NCBI GenBank assembly: GCA_021608145.1
Contig: JAKIHM010000002.1
Span: forward strand, 62,001-126,000
Length of the DNA: 64,000 bases
Reading direction: 5' to 3'
Source of the DNA: Thermovorax subterraneus
Lineage (GTDB): Bacteria; Bacillota; Thermosediminibacteria; Thermosediminibacterales; Thermosediminibacteraceae
Part shown: positions 17,617-26,492 of the stretch, in pieces
Position numbering within the stretch: the first letter of the stretch is position 1
How the letters are laid out: each line of letters starts with the position of its first letter
Notes under the pieces: model-generated
Databases searched by the model: none
The model's input: the letters and a program-made list of their open reading frames with translations, nothing else
Told to the model about the DNA's origin: nothing
Position numbers and translations under genes: made by a program

Positions 17617-17793
17617 CTAATCAGCCGCTTTCCTTCCGGCTTTTGATTTAAGGGGTTTTCTTCTCGTACTTTCGAGGACTGGTACCATTTTTACTGCATC
17701 AAGTAGCGCTTCAATATCCTTTTCCATTGGGACTATTACAAGGCCAACTCTACCGGTTTTTAAATCAATTCTTACAAGGGGAGTGAAATCTAT
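17617..17793 (-). pseudogene. detached C-terminal part of the YIEGIA gene
   Basis: Directly after the TAA at 17796-17794, the same frame stays open for 58 codons to a TAG at 17619-17617. It encodes FTPLVRIDLKTGRVGLVIVP, then EKDIEALLDAVK, then LKSKAGRKAAD, which reads as a normal domain end. There is no start codon with a ribosome binding site; the first ATG in frame is at 17727. It is best seen as the 3' end of the upstream gene cut off by one nonsense codon or a base error. Confidence 0.75.
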
Positions 17794-18510
17794 TTAGTTA
17801 ACATCCCTTTTCACTCCTAAAAGAGCTGCTACATCATGGGCTATTGCTTGCCTTTGGCCAATGTTAAAAAGCGAAGCCCTTGCATTGTCATCTTTCGGTT
17901 CTATTATCACACCGAGCCCTTGTTCCAGAAAAATCCTTCTCGAATCGGGGTGACCCACGTTCATAAACTGTATGTTTTCGATGCATAAAATTGAACCATC
18001 GAAAAAAATTTCAGCAGGCCTTACAACAGCAATATCTCCGAGTCTTTTTCTTTTTGTAAAGAAGCTCAAAATAAAAATCACCGCTAACCCAGCAAAAATA
18101 CCCCACAAAGGTTTTTTGAAAAATTCCACTACTGCACTTGTAATCAAAGAAGTCAGCATCGCAAGGTAGTTCCTCGATTCAAAGGCCTTTGCTATGTCCT
18201 CTATATAAGCAGCTCCCCTCGGAACCAGTTCAGTAACTTCTATATTCCTTAAACTTTCCCTTTCCATATCCCTAATTTCTCTGAACTGCTGGGCAGCAAG
18301 GGCAAGGAAAGTAACCGCAGTATACTCCTTTGCTAAAATAGCTGGAATGGCTACGGATCCGAGGAAAGCTGCGATGAACCCTAAAGCCAGGTGGACCATA
18401 TAGCCCTGCGGATAACTGGGGTATTGCCTGTAGTCGACTCGCAAAAGGTATAATCTACCTATAGTCCCTATCGCAAGACCGGTTATTATTACGGCTACAT
18501 ATCCACCCAT
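17794..18510 (-). CDS. YIEGIA family membrane protein, cut short by in-frame stop
   Basis: The 238-residue product has a first helix (VAVIITGLAIGTIGRLYLL), two more hydrophobic segments (about 40-65 and 135-150), and the name-giving motif as YIEDIA at residues 102-107, with Asp in place of Gly. It then runs through a soluble C-terminal region and stops at TAA, while coding continues in frame for 58 codons. Without that stop it would be about 297 residues, near the family length I recall. The family is sporulation linked. Neighbours spoIIP and the capping subunit agree. Either a real truncation or a sequence error. Confidence 0.8.
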   Translation of the reverse strand: MGGYVAVIITGLAIGTIGRLYLLRVDYRQYPSYPQGYMVHLALGFIAAFLGSVAIPAILAKEYTAVTFLALAAQQFREIRDMERESLRNIEVTELVPRGAAYIEDIAKAFESRNYLAMLTSLITSAVVEFFKKPLWGIFAGLAVIFILSFFTKRKRLGDIAVVRPAEIFFDGSILCIENIQFMNVGHPDSRRIFLEQGLGVIIEPKDDNARASLFNIGQRQAIAHDVAALLGVKRDVN

Positions 18511-18513
18511 ATA

Positions 18514-19677
18514 TCAGCTTTCGTCCCTCTTACTACTATTGTCATTATCTTTTTTGTCGCGCCTTATGTTTCCCAAGAAGTTAGCAAATTCAGTACCCAT
18601 AAACCGCCCTATTTTGCTGGAAAGCTCTTTCCATCCACCGGTGCTGATTAGCATATAGCCTATAAAGCCTAAAGCTCCGACAACTACAATACCGAGCATA
18701 CTCCTCAAAGCGCTCCCTCTTTCTCTTGGAACCTGGGTGGTACTTCCGCCTCCCGGCGCGGCTTTTTTCTGATAATCAGTACCATATAGAGTCGTGGCTA
18801 TAACATCGGCAAGTATTTGCACTCCATCCTGGGCTTTTTCCCTGTAATTTGTGTAAGTACCCGCTTCGATAAGGATGGTCCGTGGAAAGAGGTCCTGATT
18901 GTAGTTCCCTTTTCCGTAAAAAATGCCTTTTATCAAACCGGGATATTTTTTATCGGCTACAGCCTTTATCTGCCACGCAAAATTGTTTATGGTCTTCATC
19001 TGAGGATTCTGCCGCCCCACCACCAGTTGGACTTTGGCCACTGGCTGGCCGTTTACTTGGCCTGTATATTCCTCTGCAGGCACGGCATCCCTGTGTATAT
19101 CTAAAATAGCGTCAGGGTTTTGCTTTAAAAGTTCCATTGCAGTTCGGCGAGACCTCTCATAGGCGGCAGCATCGTGGGGATCGTGCGGACGTTCGGAATG
19201 CAATACGGTAATTCCTCTCTCTTCTAGGGCCTTCTTTAACGCCTTGCCTACCTTAAATATTCCACCATTGTAAGGTATACTGGCCTTTCCATCAGTAGGC
19301 ACGTAGGATTCGTCGCTGTGGGTATGGTAAATAGCCACTGTCCTTTTTTGTTCGGCGTAGTAGGATGTAGACATAGCGCTTTGGTGGTTTGACAGTTGTA
19401 ATTCTTTCAAAACTCTTCCAAGGTCAATTTTTTCCTTAAGTACAGCATATCCCTTGTCCCCTTCAACCCTTACGATTTCGTAAAGATTGTTTTTTTCATC
19501 CAAATATTGGTCTCCGATGTGGATCATCCTTGCTGTGGCAAAAATCTTCTTGTTAGTTTTTTCATCGTATATTGTAAAGTAGCCGTCCGTCCTTTCGTCA
19601 TTTGCAAGACAAAATTGTGGAAATACTCCAGACAACAGCAAAACCAAAAGAAAAGCACAAAGTCCGCGAAATTTCAT
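18514..19677 (-). CDS. spoIIP: stage II sporulation protein P
   Basis: Peptidoglycan amidase/endopeptidase that, with SpoIID and SpoIIM, drives engulfment of the forespore. A signal-anchor helix is at residues 5-25, the catalytic domain starts at VAIYHTHSDESYVP and continues with DIHRDAVP, VVGRQNP and ILIEAGTYTN, which hold the expected zinc-binding His and Glu residues. A second hydrophobic segment lies near the C-terminus (about 330-350), and the tail is charged. Length 387. The start overlaps the DUF1614 stop by 4 nt. No spoIID or spoIIM is in the window. Confidence 0.96.
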   Translation of the reverse strand: MKFRGLCAFLLVLLLSGVFPQFCLANDERTDGYFTIYDEKTNKKIFATARMIHIGDQYLDEKNNLYEIVRVEGDKGYAVLKEKIDLGRVLKELQLSNHQSAMSTSYYAEQKRTVAIYHTHSDESYVPTDGKASIPYNGGIFKVGKALKKALEERGITVLHSERPHDPHDAAAYERSRRTAMELLKQNPDAILDIHRDAVPAEEYTGQVNGQPVAKVQLVVGRQNPQMKTINNFAWQIKAVADKKYPGLIKGIFYGKGNYNQDLFPRTILIEAGTYTNYREKAQDGVQILADVIATTLYGTDYQKKAAPGGGSTTQVPRERGSALRSMLGIVVVGALGFIGYMLISTGGWKELSSKIGRFMGTEFANFLGNIRRDKKDNDNSSKRDES

Positions 19678-20309
19678 TTTTCATCACCTTCTTTTTCTTT
19701 GTCGGCTTTTGATGTCCCTCCCTGGAGTCTTTCTCTTGTTTCTCCAACTAATTCGCACAGTGCAACTCCTATAACTCCTGCAATAACTGCTGCATCGAAT
19801 ACTCCTGCTCCTCCTATAGAGGTCTTTACGGGCTGTCCGGTAAGGCCAAGAGCGTAAATAATGTCGGAAATCAATATACCCATTACTCCTGCTACGAAAG
19901 CTCCCCGCCTGGACCTACCGAAAATATACGCTATCAATCCCGCAAGAATTGAAAAAACAATCAAAGGGTCCATTAACATGGTTTCCGGCTCAGCAGGTAA
20001 TAACCGCCCTCCTATATATACCGCAAGCCCTGTTAACAAGGCTGCTATTATTGCTCTCACTTTTTCCTCATTTTCATCGCAAGTAGCTATAAGGTAGACA
20101 CAAAGGCCGATCGGCACAAGACCGCCCCCAATGTTTATTGAAAACCCCGTTCCTAGCGGTATATTGGGCAAAAAAGTTCCTACGGCCATAGCCCCTATGA
20201 AAAAGAGGGCGGTTCTATCAGATATACGCATTCTGTCCAGGATTCTTTGCAGGAGCCCGAAATATATCAGCACTGCCAGTACCAGCAGCAAAGTGACCCC
20301 TAACGACAT
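19674..20309 (-). CDS. DUF1614 membrane protein
   Basis: About 211 residues with six or so hydrophobic segments and the family-like stretch NIGGGLVPIGLCVYLIAT; GVFDAAVIAGVIGVALCELVGE is the last helix. The protein ends in a charged tail. DUF1614 is widespread in spore-forming Firmicutes and has no defined function. ATG at 20309 has AGAGGTG six nt upstream, better than the TTG at 20327. It overlaps spoIIP by 4 nt, so it is probably made together with it. Confidence 0.85.
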   Translation of the reverse strand: MSLGVTLLLVLAVLIYFGLLQRILDRMRISDRTALFFIGAMAVGTFLPNIPLGTGFSINIGGGLVPIGLCVYLIATCDENEEKVRAIIAALLTGLAVYIGGRLLPAEPETMLMDPLIVFSILAGLIAYIFGRSRRGAFVAGVMGILISDIIYALGLTGQPVKTSIGGAGVFDAAVIAGVIGVALCELVGETRERLQGGTSKADKEKEGDEK

Positions 20310-20378
20310 CCGTTTCACCTCTTTCAAAATTTTTCTTTTTTATCTTACCCAAGCTTTCTTCATTTATTCTGAAGCAAA

Positions 20379-20404
20379 TAAAAAAAGCAGCCTGCCCGGC
20401 TGCT
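20379..20404 (-). terminator. terminator after phoU
   Basis: Minus strand 7-bp GC-rich stem (20404-20398 with 20392-20386), 5-nt loop, followed by a run of T. It ends the two-component/phoU unit. Confidence 0.85.
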
Positions 20405-20409
20405 CAAAT

Positions 20410-21072
20410 TTAATCGTTTAATTCTTTTTTTTCACCTGTAACAACATATATTATCCATTCTCCCAAATTTGTAGCGTGGTCTGCAATTCGCTCCAAATAC
20501 CTGCCTACGAACAGAAGTTGGGTTGCCTGCAAAATCGTATTCGGATCTTCCATCATAATAACTAAAAGTTCTCTGAAAATTCTAGAGTAAAGTCCATCTA
20601 TTTCGTCATCGGCATCGCACACTTTCTGGGCTGCCACTACATCTTGATTAATATAAGCATCCAAGGCATTTTTAACCATCTCGCAAGTAAGCTGAGCCAT
20701 CTTTGGTATATCAATCAACGGCTTGATGTACTGCTGGTTTAATAGTCGTATCGTTGTTCTGGCAATATCAACGGCATTGTCCGACATTCTCTCCAAATCC
20801 GTAGCTATTTTTACTCCCGTAAAGACAAATCTGAGGTCCTTTGCAAGCGGATGCTGCCTTGCAATTAACTTGACACACTTATCTTCAATCATATACTCCA
20901 TGTTATCCACTATATCGTCGTCTTCAATCACTTTCTGAGCCAACTTTTCATCCTTCTTTACAAGGGACTCTACAGCATTGTAAATCTGCTGTTCCACCAT
21001 ACTCCCCATTTTCAGGATATCTTGCTGGAGTTCCTCTAACTCCCGGTCAAAGCCGGGCCTCATCGTCGCCAT
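20410..21072 (-). CDS. phoU: phosphate signalling protein PhoU
   Basis: Two three-helix bundles of the PhoU family: the first has MVEQQIYNAVESLVKKD and the second LYSRIFRELLVIMMEDP, with acidic metal-binding patches such as VIEDDDIVDNMEY and VCDADDEIDGLYS. It links the Pst phosphate transporter to PhoR-type kinases. Length 220. It lies 23 nt after the histidine kinase gene, whose likely role is Pi sensing, but no pst genes are present. ATG at 21072 with GAGGGGG eight nt upstream. Confidence 0.95.
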   Translation of the reverse strand: MATMRPGFDRELEELQQDILKMGSMVEQQIYNAVESLVKKDEKLAQKVIEDDDIVDNMEYMIEDKCVKLIARQHPLAKDLRFVFTGVKIATDLERMSDNAVDIARTTIRLLNQQYIKPLIDIPKMAQLTCEMVKNALDAYINQDVVAAQKVCDADDEIDGLYSRIFRELLVIMMEDPNTILQATQLLFVGRYLERIADHATNLGEWIIYVVTGEKKELND

Positions 21073-21095
21073 TCGTCCTTCCCCCTCAGCCTTAG

Positions 21096-22829
21096 TTAAG
21101 CTTTTTTTAAAGTAAAGATAAACTTGCTCCCTTGATTTACCTTGCTTTCGACCCTTATATCCCCACCCAAAGCTTTCACAAGATGTTTTACGATAGCAAG
21201 CCCCAAACCGCTTCCTCCACTTCCGGCCGCGCGGTGTTTATCCACTCTGTAAAACCTTTCAAATATTCTCGGGATGTCTTCCTCAGGTATACCCCTACCA
21301 GTGTCGCAAACCCTGAACTCTACCACATCCCCTTTTGATTCTGCTTCAATCCAAACCTTTCCACCATTTGGCGTGTATTTTACCGCGTTATCCATAAGAT
21401 TGACGAAAATTTGTCTTAGCCAATCGGGGTCTGCTTTAACTTTCGGAAGGTTTTCCTGGAATTTTTCGTAATAGGTCAAATCCTTTTCTCTCAACCTGTT
21501 TTCAAAAATCACTTCGACTTCCTTTATAATCTCCTGTGCACAAACATCTTTAATATTAAGCCTTATTTGATTCGTTTCTATCATAGAAAGGTCTAACATG
21601 TTATCTATCAACCTGCAAAGCCTTCCCACCTCTTTCTCTATTATTTTCAAAAACCTTTTTGCTAAAGCCGGATCCTGATAAGCACCGTCATTTAGTGTTT
21701 CTACAAAACCTCTTATCGACGTGAGTGGAGTTTTGAGTTCATGAGAGATATTACCTACAAAATCAGTGCGCATCTTCTCAATACGTTTTACTTCCGTCAT
21801 GTCTTTCATTACAACTATGCAGCCTGTAGTTTTCTCTTTTTTGTCTTTAAAAGGTATTATACTTGCTTTTAGGATCTTATTGCTGGGAAGTAAAGTTATC
21901 TCTTTATAAACAGGTATCCCTAGATTTATGGCTTTATTTACTGCTTCATCGAGTTCGTAGTGGCGGATCACACTGATAAGTTTTTTCCCAATCGCTTTTT
22001 TTGCATCCATATTTACGATTTTGCTGGCTGAGGCATTAATGAATATTATCTTGTTTTCATCATCGACCAATAAAACCCCATCTTCCAAGCTTTCTAACAA
22101 TTCATTCATCAGTATTTTGTTTTCCTCGTTCTCTTCCATGGTCATTCTGAGTTTTTTAGCAAGCAGATTTAGCTCCCTGCTTAACTTACCTATTTCGTTT
22201 TGTGAATTAACGTGGACCGTCCGGGTAAAATCTCCATTGGTGAAATTTCTGGTTACATCAACCATGGTTTCAAGGGGTTTTATCAAGGAGGTGACCCTTT
22301 TCCACATAAGAGTAGAAAGTAACACTCCTGAAAAAATAAAAACAAAAAATAGCAGATTTACTTTTACTATATTAGCAATATCTTCGGGCAATAGACCTAC
22401 TATCACAGCCCAAGCCGTTTTGTTTTCTAATACTACAGGCACTGCCGCACGAAATTGTCGTAATACTACTATCCGAACCACACCTTTATCCACATACTTT
22501 TTGCCATTAAAAACAGCTTCTAAAGGTAAATCCTCAAGCTTGATTTCTCCCGATGAAGCTATTACGTTTCCTCGACCATCTACAATTGCCAGAGCTTTTG
22601 AAAACCGGGAGCGAAACGTCGCCGCCATTTCTTGCACTTCCTGATATCTAGCAGAATTCAGGGCTACCTCTATGGATGAAGAGATAAAATCTGCCTCATC
22701 AATTAGATTACGCCCTATATTTTCAATGTAAAAGCTGTTTAAAGCCCAAAAGACTAAAGACAACAAAGCTAAAACCAGCATAGTTAAAAGCCAGTTCCAG
22801 CTGAAGTGACTTTTTAACAAAAAAATCAC
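21096..22829 (-). CDS. PhoR-type sensor histidine kinase
   Basis: Membrane kinase of 577 residues. Transmembrane helix 1 is at about 12-34, an extracytoplasmic sensor domain at 35-155, helix 2 at 157-176, HAMP at 177-230, PAS at 240-350, then HisKA with the phosphoacceptor H363 in NISHELKTPLT, and HATPase with the N box VNLMDNAVKYTPNG, G1 DTGRGIP and G2 GSGLGLAIVK. The layout and the adjacent phoU and OmpR-type regulator match the PhoPR system of Firmicutes. Start overlaps the regulator stop by 4 nt. The signal is inferred only from phoU. Confidence 0.93.
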   Translation of the reverse strand: MIFLLKSHFSWNWLLTMLVLALLSLVFWALNSFYIENIGRNLIDEADFISSSIEVALNSARYQEVQEMAATFRSRFSKALAIVDGRGNVIASSGEIKLEDLPLEAVFNGKKYVDKGVVRIVVLRQFRAAVPVVLENKTAWAVIVGLLPEDIANIVKVNLLFFVFIFSGVLLSTLMWKRVTSLIKPLETMVDVTRNFTNGDFTRTVHVNSQNEIGKLSRELNLLAKKLRMTMEENEENKILMNELLESLEDGVLLVDDENKIIFINASASKIVNMDAKKAIGKKLISVIRHYELDEAVNKAINLGIPVYKEITLLPSNKILKASIIPFKDKKEKTTGCIVVMKDMTEVKRIEKMRTDFVGNISHELKTPLTSIRGFVETLNDGAYQDPALAKRFLKIIEKEVGRLCRLIDNMLDLSMIETNQIRLNIKDVCAQEIIKEVEVIFENRLREKDLTYYEKFQENLPKVKADPDWLRQIFVNLMDNAVKYTPNGGKVWIEAESKGDVVEFRVCDTGRGIPEEDIPRIFERFYRVDKHRAAGSGGSGLGLAIVKHLVKALGGDIRVESKVNQGSKFIFTLKKA

Positions 22830-23524
22830 TCCAGTTCATCAAATTTATAGCCGACGCCCCTTACTGTTTTGATGTATCTAGGATCTTCAGAATTTTTCTC
22901 TATTTTCTGCCTAAGATGTCTTATATGCACATCAACAGTTCTCGTATCTCCTAAATAGTCGTAACCCCATACGTTTTCAAGGAGATATTCTCTAGAAAAG
23001 ACTTTGCCCGGATTGGAGGCTAAAAGCTTCAACAACTCAAATTCCTTAGGCGTAAAATCCTTTTTCTCCCCGTCTACAAACACTTCGTGTCTATCGACAT
23101 CTATTACCACAGGGCCAGCTTTTATTAATTCTCTAGATCCATCTCTCTTATCGGTTCTCCTAAGTACTGCTTTCACTCTTGCCACCAGTTCTCGCGGGCT
23201 GAAAGGTTTGGTTATATAGTCGTCAGCCCCCATTTCAAGACCTAAAACCTTGTCGATTTCGCCTGTCTTGGCTGTAAGCAGTATTACAGGTATATCTTTG
23301 GTTTGCATCTTAAATCTTAAAGCGCGGCAGATTTCCATTCCATCTATACCCGGCAGCATTATATCCAAAATTATAAGGTTCGGATGCTCCTTTTCGATAA
23401 GTTTCAATGCCTCATGGCCATCCGATGCAGTAATTACTTCATATCCCGCACTTTCGAGGTTGAACTTCACAAGTTCTACTATAAACGGTTCATCGTCGAC
23501 GACCAGTATCTTTGCTCCTGCCAT
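22826..23524 (-). CDS. OmpR/PhoB-family response regulator
   Basis: Receiver domain with the acidic pocket VVDDE, the phosphoacceptor D54 in LIILDIMLPG, T in LLTAKTG and K in ITKPFSPREL, followed by a winged-helix DNA-binding domain (about 135-232, VWGYDYLGDTRTVDVHI). Length 232. The ATG at 23524 has GAGGGG seven nt upstream and is preferred to an ATG five codons earlier. It is encoded with its kinase and phoU, so a phosphate-starvation regulator is the best guess; direct targets are not seen here. Confidence 0.94.
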   Translation of the reverse strand: MAGAKILVVDDEPFIVELVKFNLESAGYEVITASDGHEALKLIEKEHPNLIILDIMLPGIDGMEICRALRFKMQTKDIPVILLTAKTGEIDKVLGLEMGADDYITKPFSPRELVARVKAVLRRTDKRDGSRELIKAGPVVIDVDRHEVFVDGEKKDFTPKEFELLKLLASNPGKVFSREYLLENVWGYDYLGDTRTVDVHIRHLRQKIEKNSEDPRYIKTVRGVGYKFDELE

Positions 23525-23535
23525 ATAAACACCCC

Positions 23536-24348
23536 TCATTTTAATTCGATTACTGCCGCAAGGCTTCCTATCATACCCCTATCCCGCCTGTATGAATAAA
23601 AAAGGTCGGGCCGGCAATGGGTACAAAGTCCGCTCACCGTAATGTTTTCGGGCTCCACTCCTATATCCTCCAGCTGCATTTTATTGGCTTTTACCAGGTC
23701 CAGCAGCCAGCGGCCGTTTCCTTTATATTTCACCAAGGTCTTCCAGTATTCAAAAGCATCTTTAAATTTTTCCACTACGTTGTCATCTACTTCATAACAA
23801 CTGCCGGCAATACATGGGCCTATACCGCAAAGCAATTTTCCCACCGGGGTATTAAAAACTTCTATCATCTTCTTAACAGTCTTCATGCCTATCTTTTTGG
23901 CCGTCCCGCGCCATCCCGCGTGAGCGAGTCCCACCGCAGGAGTCATCGGATCCAGGAAGAAAAGCGGAACACAATCCGCATAGTAAGTCACAAGAGCAAC
24001 TTCTTTTTCTCTTGTTATAAGTGCATCTTTACCAGTAATATCGGATTTCTTCAGAATTCCCTTACCTCTGTCCTCTTTTCCTGCTACATAAATCTCGCTC
24101 TCGTGGACCTGATGGGACGCCACCAGATTTTCCATTTCAATACCTATCGCATCGCAGAAAACTTCATAGTTTTTAAGGACAATTTCCCTGTCATCGCCTT
24201 TGTTGAATCCCAAATTTAGACTCTCACGATGGCCTACGCTAAATCCACCCTTTCGGGTAGAGAAAGCGTGCCTTACAAGACCTGTTTCTTCAAATGAAGG
24301 AATTATTAAATATTCCACGTCACCTTTTTTCCTCAATTCAAAACCCAT
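23536..24348 (-). CDS. pgeF: peptidoglycan editing factor PgeF (YlmD, laccase domain)
   Basis: Purine nucleoside/peptidoglycan-editing enzyme formerly called polyphenol oxidase or laccase domain protein. Copper/zinc-type ligands are recognisable: FSTRKGGFS near the start, ASHQVHESE, TYYADCVPLFFLD and HAGWRGTAKK, plus CGIGPCIAGSCYEVD. Length about 270. The ATG at 24348 is five nt after AAGGTGG. In B. subtilis it sits next to ylmE-sepF; here that block has been moved about 14 kb away while pgeF stays near ylmC and sigG. Confidence 0.94.
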   Translation of the reverse strand: MGFELRKKGDVEYLIIPSFEETGLVRHAFSTRKGGFSVGHRESLNLGFNKGDDREIVLKNYEVFCDAIGIEMENLVASHQVHESEIYVAGKEDRGKGILKKSDITGKDALITREKEVALVTYYADCVPLFFLDPMTPAVGLAHAGWRGTAKKIGMKTVKKMIEVFNTPVGKLLCGIGPCIAGSCYEVDDNVVEKFKDAFEYWKTLVKYKGNGRWLLDLVKANKMQLEDIGVEPENITVSGLCTHCRPDLFYSYRRDRGMIGSLAAVIELK

Positions 24349-24358
24349 TTCAACCACC

Positions 24359-26059
24359 TTACTTTTCACATATCCTGCATACCCTGCATACTTCCTCTGT
24401 ACACCTTCGCGTAGTTCTCCCTTCTATTGCTTTTTGGTATTCTTTTATAAAATATTCCTTTGAAAGCCCTATATCTATATGGTCCCAAGGGAGCACCGCA
24501 TCAAGGGGAAATTCCCTGTGAGCGTAATATTCTACGGTTTTCCCATCGACTTCGAAGCGTTTCAATGCTGTTAAATTTCCGCCCGACCGATGAACCCGGT
24601 AGAGTAACGTGGCGGTGTCACGGTCCCCCCGTGATAGCGCTGCCTGTACCTGGGAAATTCGCGGGCTTTCGTATAATATCCTTATTCCCTTGGGTTTTAG
24701 ATTGCTCTGTAGCTTTTTTATTTTACTTTCCAATGAAGCAAGGTCCTCCATCCCGAGCCATTGAAACGGGGTAAATGGCTTTGGAATAAAGGGATTTACG
24801 CTTACAGTAAGAATGCCATCTTTATTCTTCCCTTCTGCCATTCTTTCCTTGACCTTTATCAAAAACTCAATCATTTCTTTAATATCTTCCTCGGTCTCTG
24901 TGGGCAATCCTATTATATAGTAAAGCTTTATATTTTTTATTCCATAAATTTCAGCCAATTTTACGGCATCAAGTACATGCTCTTCAGTTATGCCTTTATT
25001 GATAACGTTTCGTAGCCTCTGAGAACCTGCTTCTGGTGCTATTGTAAGAGTTTTATGGCCGCTTGAAGAAAGCCCTTCTACGAGCGTTCCGCTCAAAGAA
25101 TCGGCGCGCAAAGATGAAACGGAAAATTTAATGTTATTTCTCACAAACTCTTTTATTAATTCATCTATTCGGGGATAATCAGATACGGCAGCGCCTACCA
25201 ATCCTACTTTTTTGCCAAGTTGTGCCGCAAATTTCGCCCTCTCCATTATCCTTTCCAACTTCCTTGCTCTGGGGATACGATAACAATATCCCGCCATACA
25301 AAATCTGCAATTTCGACCGCATCCTCTTGAAAGTTCGATGAGAAACATATCCTTAAACTCGGTATTAGGAGTAATTACAGCCGTCTCGGTAGTAAAAGCA
25401 TCAAGGTCTTTTACCCATCTTCTTTTTATTTTTAGGGGGGCAGGAGGTACGGCCTTAAATTCTTCCACGTCTCCTTTATTGCCGTATTTAACCTCGTAAA
25501 AGGACGGAACGTAAACACCGTCAATTTGGGCCATCTTTTCGAGAATGTACTCCTTCGACCTTCCCGTGTTCTCTCTAAAGGTGTCCAATATCTCGTGTAT
25601 AACTTCTTCCCCTTCCCCTATAACGAAAAAGTCGACAAAAGGGGAAAGGGGCTCGGGGTTGAATGTAATCGCAGGTCCTCCGGCTATGACAATCGGATTA
25701 TCTCTTTCGCATGCAAATAGGGGAATGCCGGCATCGTCCAAAATTTTTAACAGATTGAGGTAATCCATCTCAAAGGACACCGAAAACCCCACTATATCAT
25801 AGCCGGATAGCGGTTTTAAAGCTTCCATGGTGTATGGCGGGAAACCTTTAAATAAAAACGCCCTGTGACACAGTGAATCCGTCCTGGAATTGATCTCGCG
25901 GTAAATGGCCTGAAATCCAAGGTTGGTCATCCCAAGTTCGTAGGCATTGGGAAAGACCAATGCCACGTTTACCGGCACCGAACCGAAGCTTTTTTCCGGA
26001 ACGAAGTTGGTCTCCTGCTCTTTTAACTTTTCCATCTTGAGGCGCAATTTCCAGTTCAT
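24359..26059 (-). CDS. B12-binding-type radical SAM protein
   Basis: A 566-residue enzyme with an N-terminal cobalamin-binding-like Rossmann region (VNVALVFPNAYELGMTNLG, IVIAGGPAITFNPEPL) and a radical SAM core with C247, C251 and C254 in SRGCGRNCRFCMAGY. The C-terminus ends with two Cys pairs (EEVCRVCRICEK), perhaps another cluster. It resembles the TIGR03960 family but lacks the usual N-terminal extension. Substrate unknown. It lies between ylmC and pgeF, 11 nt ahead of pgeF. Confidence 0.88.
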   Translation of the reverse strand: MNWKLRLKMEKLKEQETNFVPEKSFGSVPVNVALVFPNAYELGMTNLGFQAIYREINSRTDSLCHRAFLFKGFPPYTMEALKPLSGYDIVGFSVSFEMDYLNLLKILDDAGIPLFACERDNPIVIAGGPAITFNPEPLSPFVDFFVIGEGEEVIHEILDTFRENTGRSKEYILEKMAQIDGVYVPSFYEVKYGNKGDVEEFKAVPPAPLKIKRRWVKDLDAFTTETAVITPNTEFKDMFLIELSRGCGRNCRFCMAGYCYRIPRARKLERIMERAKFAAQLGKKVGLVGAAVSDYPRIDELIKEFVRNNIKFSVSSLRADSLSGTLVEGLSSSGHKTLTIAPEAGSQRLRNVINKGITEEHVLDAVKLAEIYGIKNIKLYYIIGLPTETEEDIKEMIEFLIKVKERMAEGKNKDGILTVSVNPFIPKPFTPFQWLGMEDLASLESKIKKLQSNLKPKGIRILYESPRISQVQAALSRGDRDTATLLYRVHRSGGNLTALKRFEVDGKTVEYYAHREFPLDAVLPWDHIDIGLSKEYFIKEYQKAIEGRTTRRCTEEVCRVCRICEK

Positions 26060-26111
26060 ATCGTCCTTTTTTCCTCCCTCTACCCAAAATTATAATGTTT
26101 TTTGAAAAAAA

Positions 26112-26133
26112 TAAAAAGGCTTGTAAAAGCCTT
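26112..26133 (-). terminator. terminator after ylmC
   Basis: Minus strand stem of 7 bp (26133-26127 with 26122-26116), short loop, T-rich tail, 15 nt past the ylmC stop. Confidence 0.75.
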
Positions 26134-26147
26134 ACTCAAAATTCTTC

Positions 26148-26414
26148 TCAGATCCCCTTTTTCGGTTCGGTAAACTCCGAAAGCTCTATCAGTATCACGT
26201 CACTTCCGATCTTTTTTATTTTTTCCCACGGAATCACGTAATCTCCGCCCTTGCCGAAAACGCTGAAGATTTTAACCGGAGCCGGCACGATGATCGCCCG
26301 TATGCGACCTTCTTCCACGTCTATGTCCAGGTCGTTGATGAAGCCCAGTCTTTTCCCGTCGGCTATGTTTATTATTTCTCTCTGCCTGAGGTCCGAAGCT
26401 TTTATCACCGCCAT
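26148..26414 (-). CDS. YlmC/YmxH family sporulation protein
   Basis: PRC-barrel protein of about 88 residues: ASDLRQREIINIADGKRLGFINDLDIDVEEG, then GGDYVIPWEKIKKIGSDVILIE. The family is conserved in spore formers (B. subtilis YlmC, YmxH) and of unclear function. An ATG at 26414 is only two nt after AGAGGGG; a GTG two codons later has 8-nt spacing, so the true start may be 26408. It follows the sigG unit, as ylmC does in B. subtilis. Confidence 0.88.
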   Translation of the reverse strand: MAVIKASDLRQREIINIADGKRLGFINDLDIDVEEGRIRAIIVPAPVKIFSVFGKGGDYVIPWEKIKKIGSDVILIELSEFTEPKKGI

Positions 26415-26462
26415 CACCCCTCTCACATTATATAATTTATATTCATCAGTATTAAAAAATGT

Positions 26463-26491
26463 AAAAAAAAACAGGGCCTAAGAAAAGCCCT
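26463..26491 (-). terminator. terminator after the sigG unit
   Basis: Minus strand stem AGGGC/GCCCT (26491-26487 with 26477-26473), 9-nt loop, then eight T. It follows the 63-residue gene directly. Confidence 0.75.
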
Positions 26492-26492
26492 A

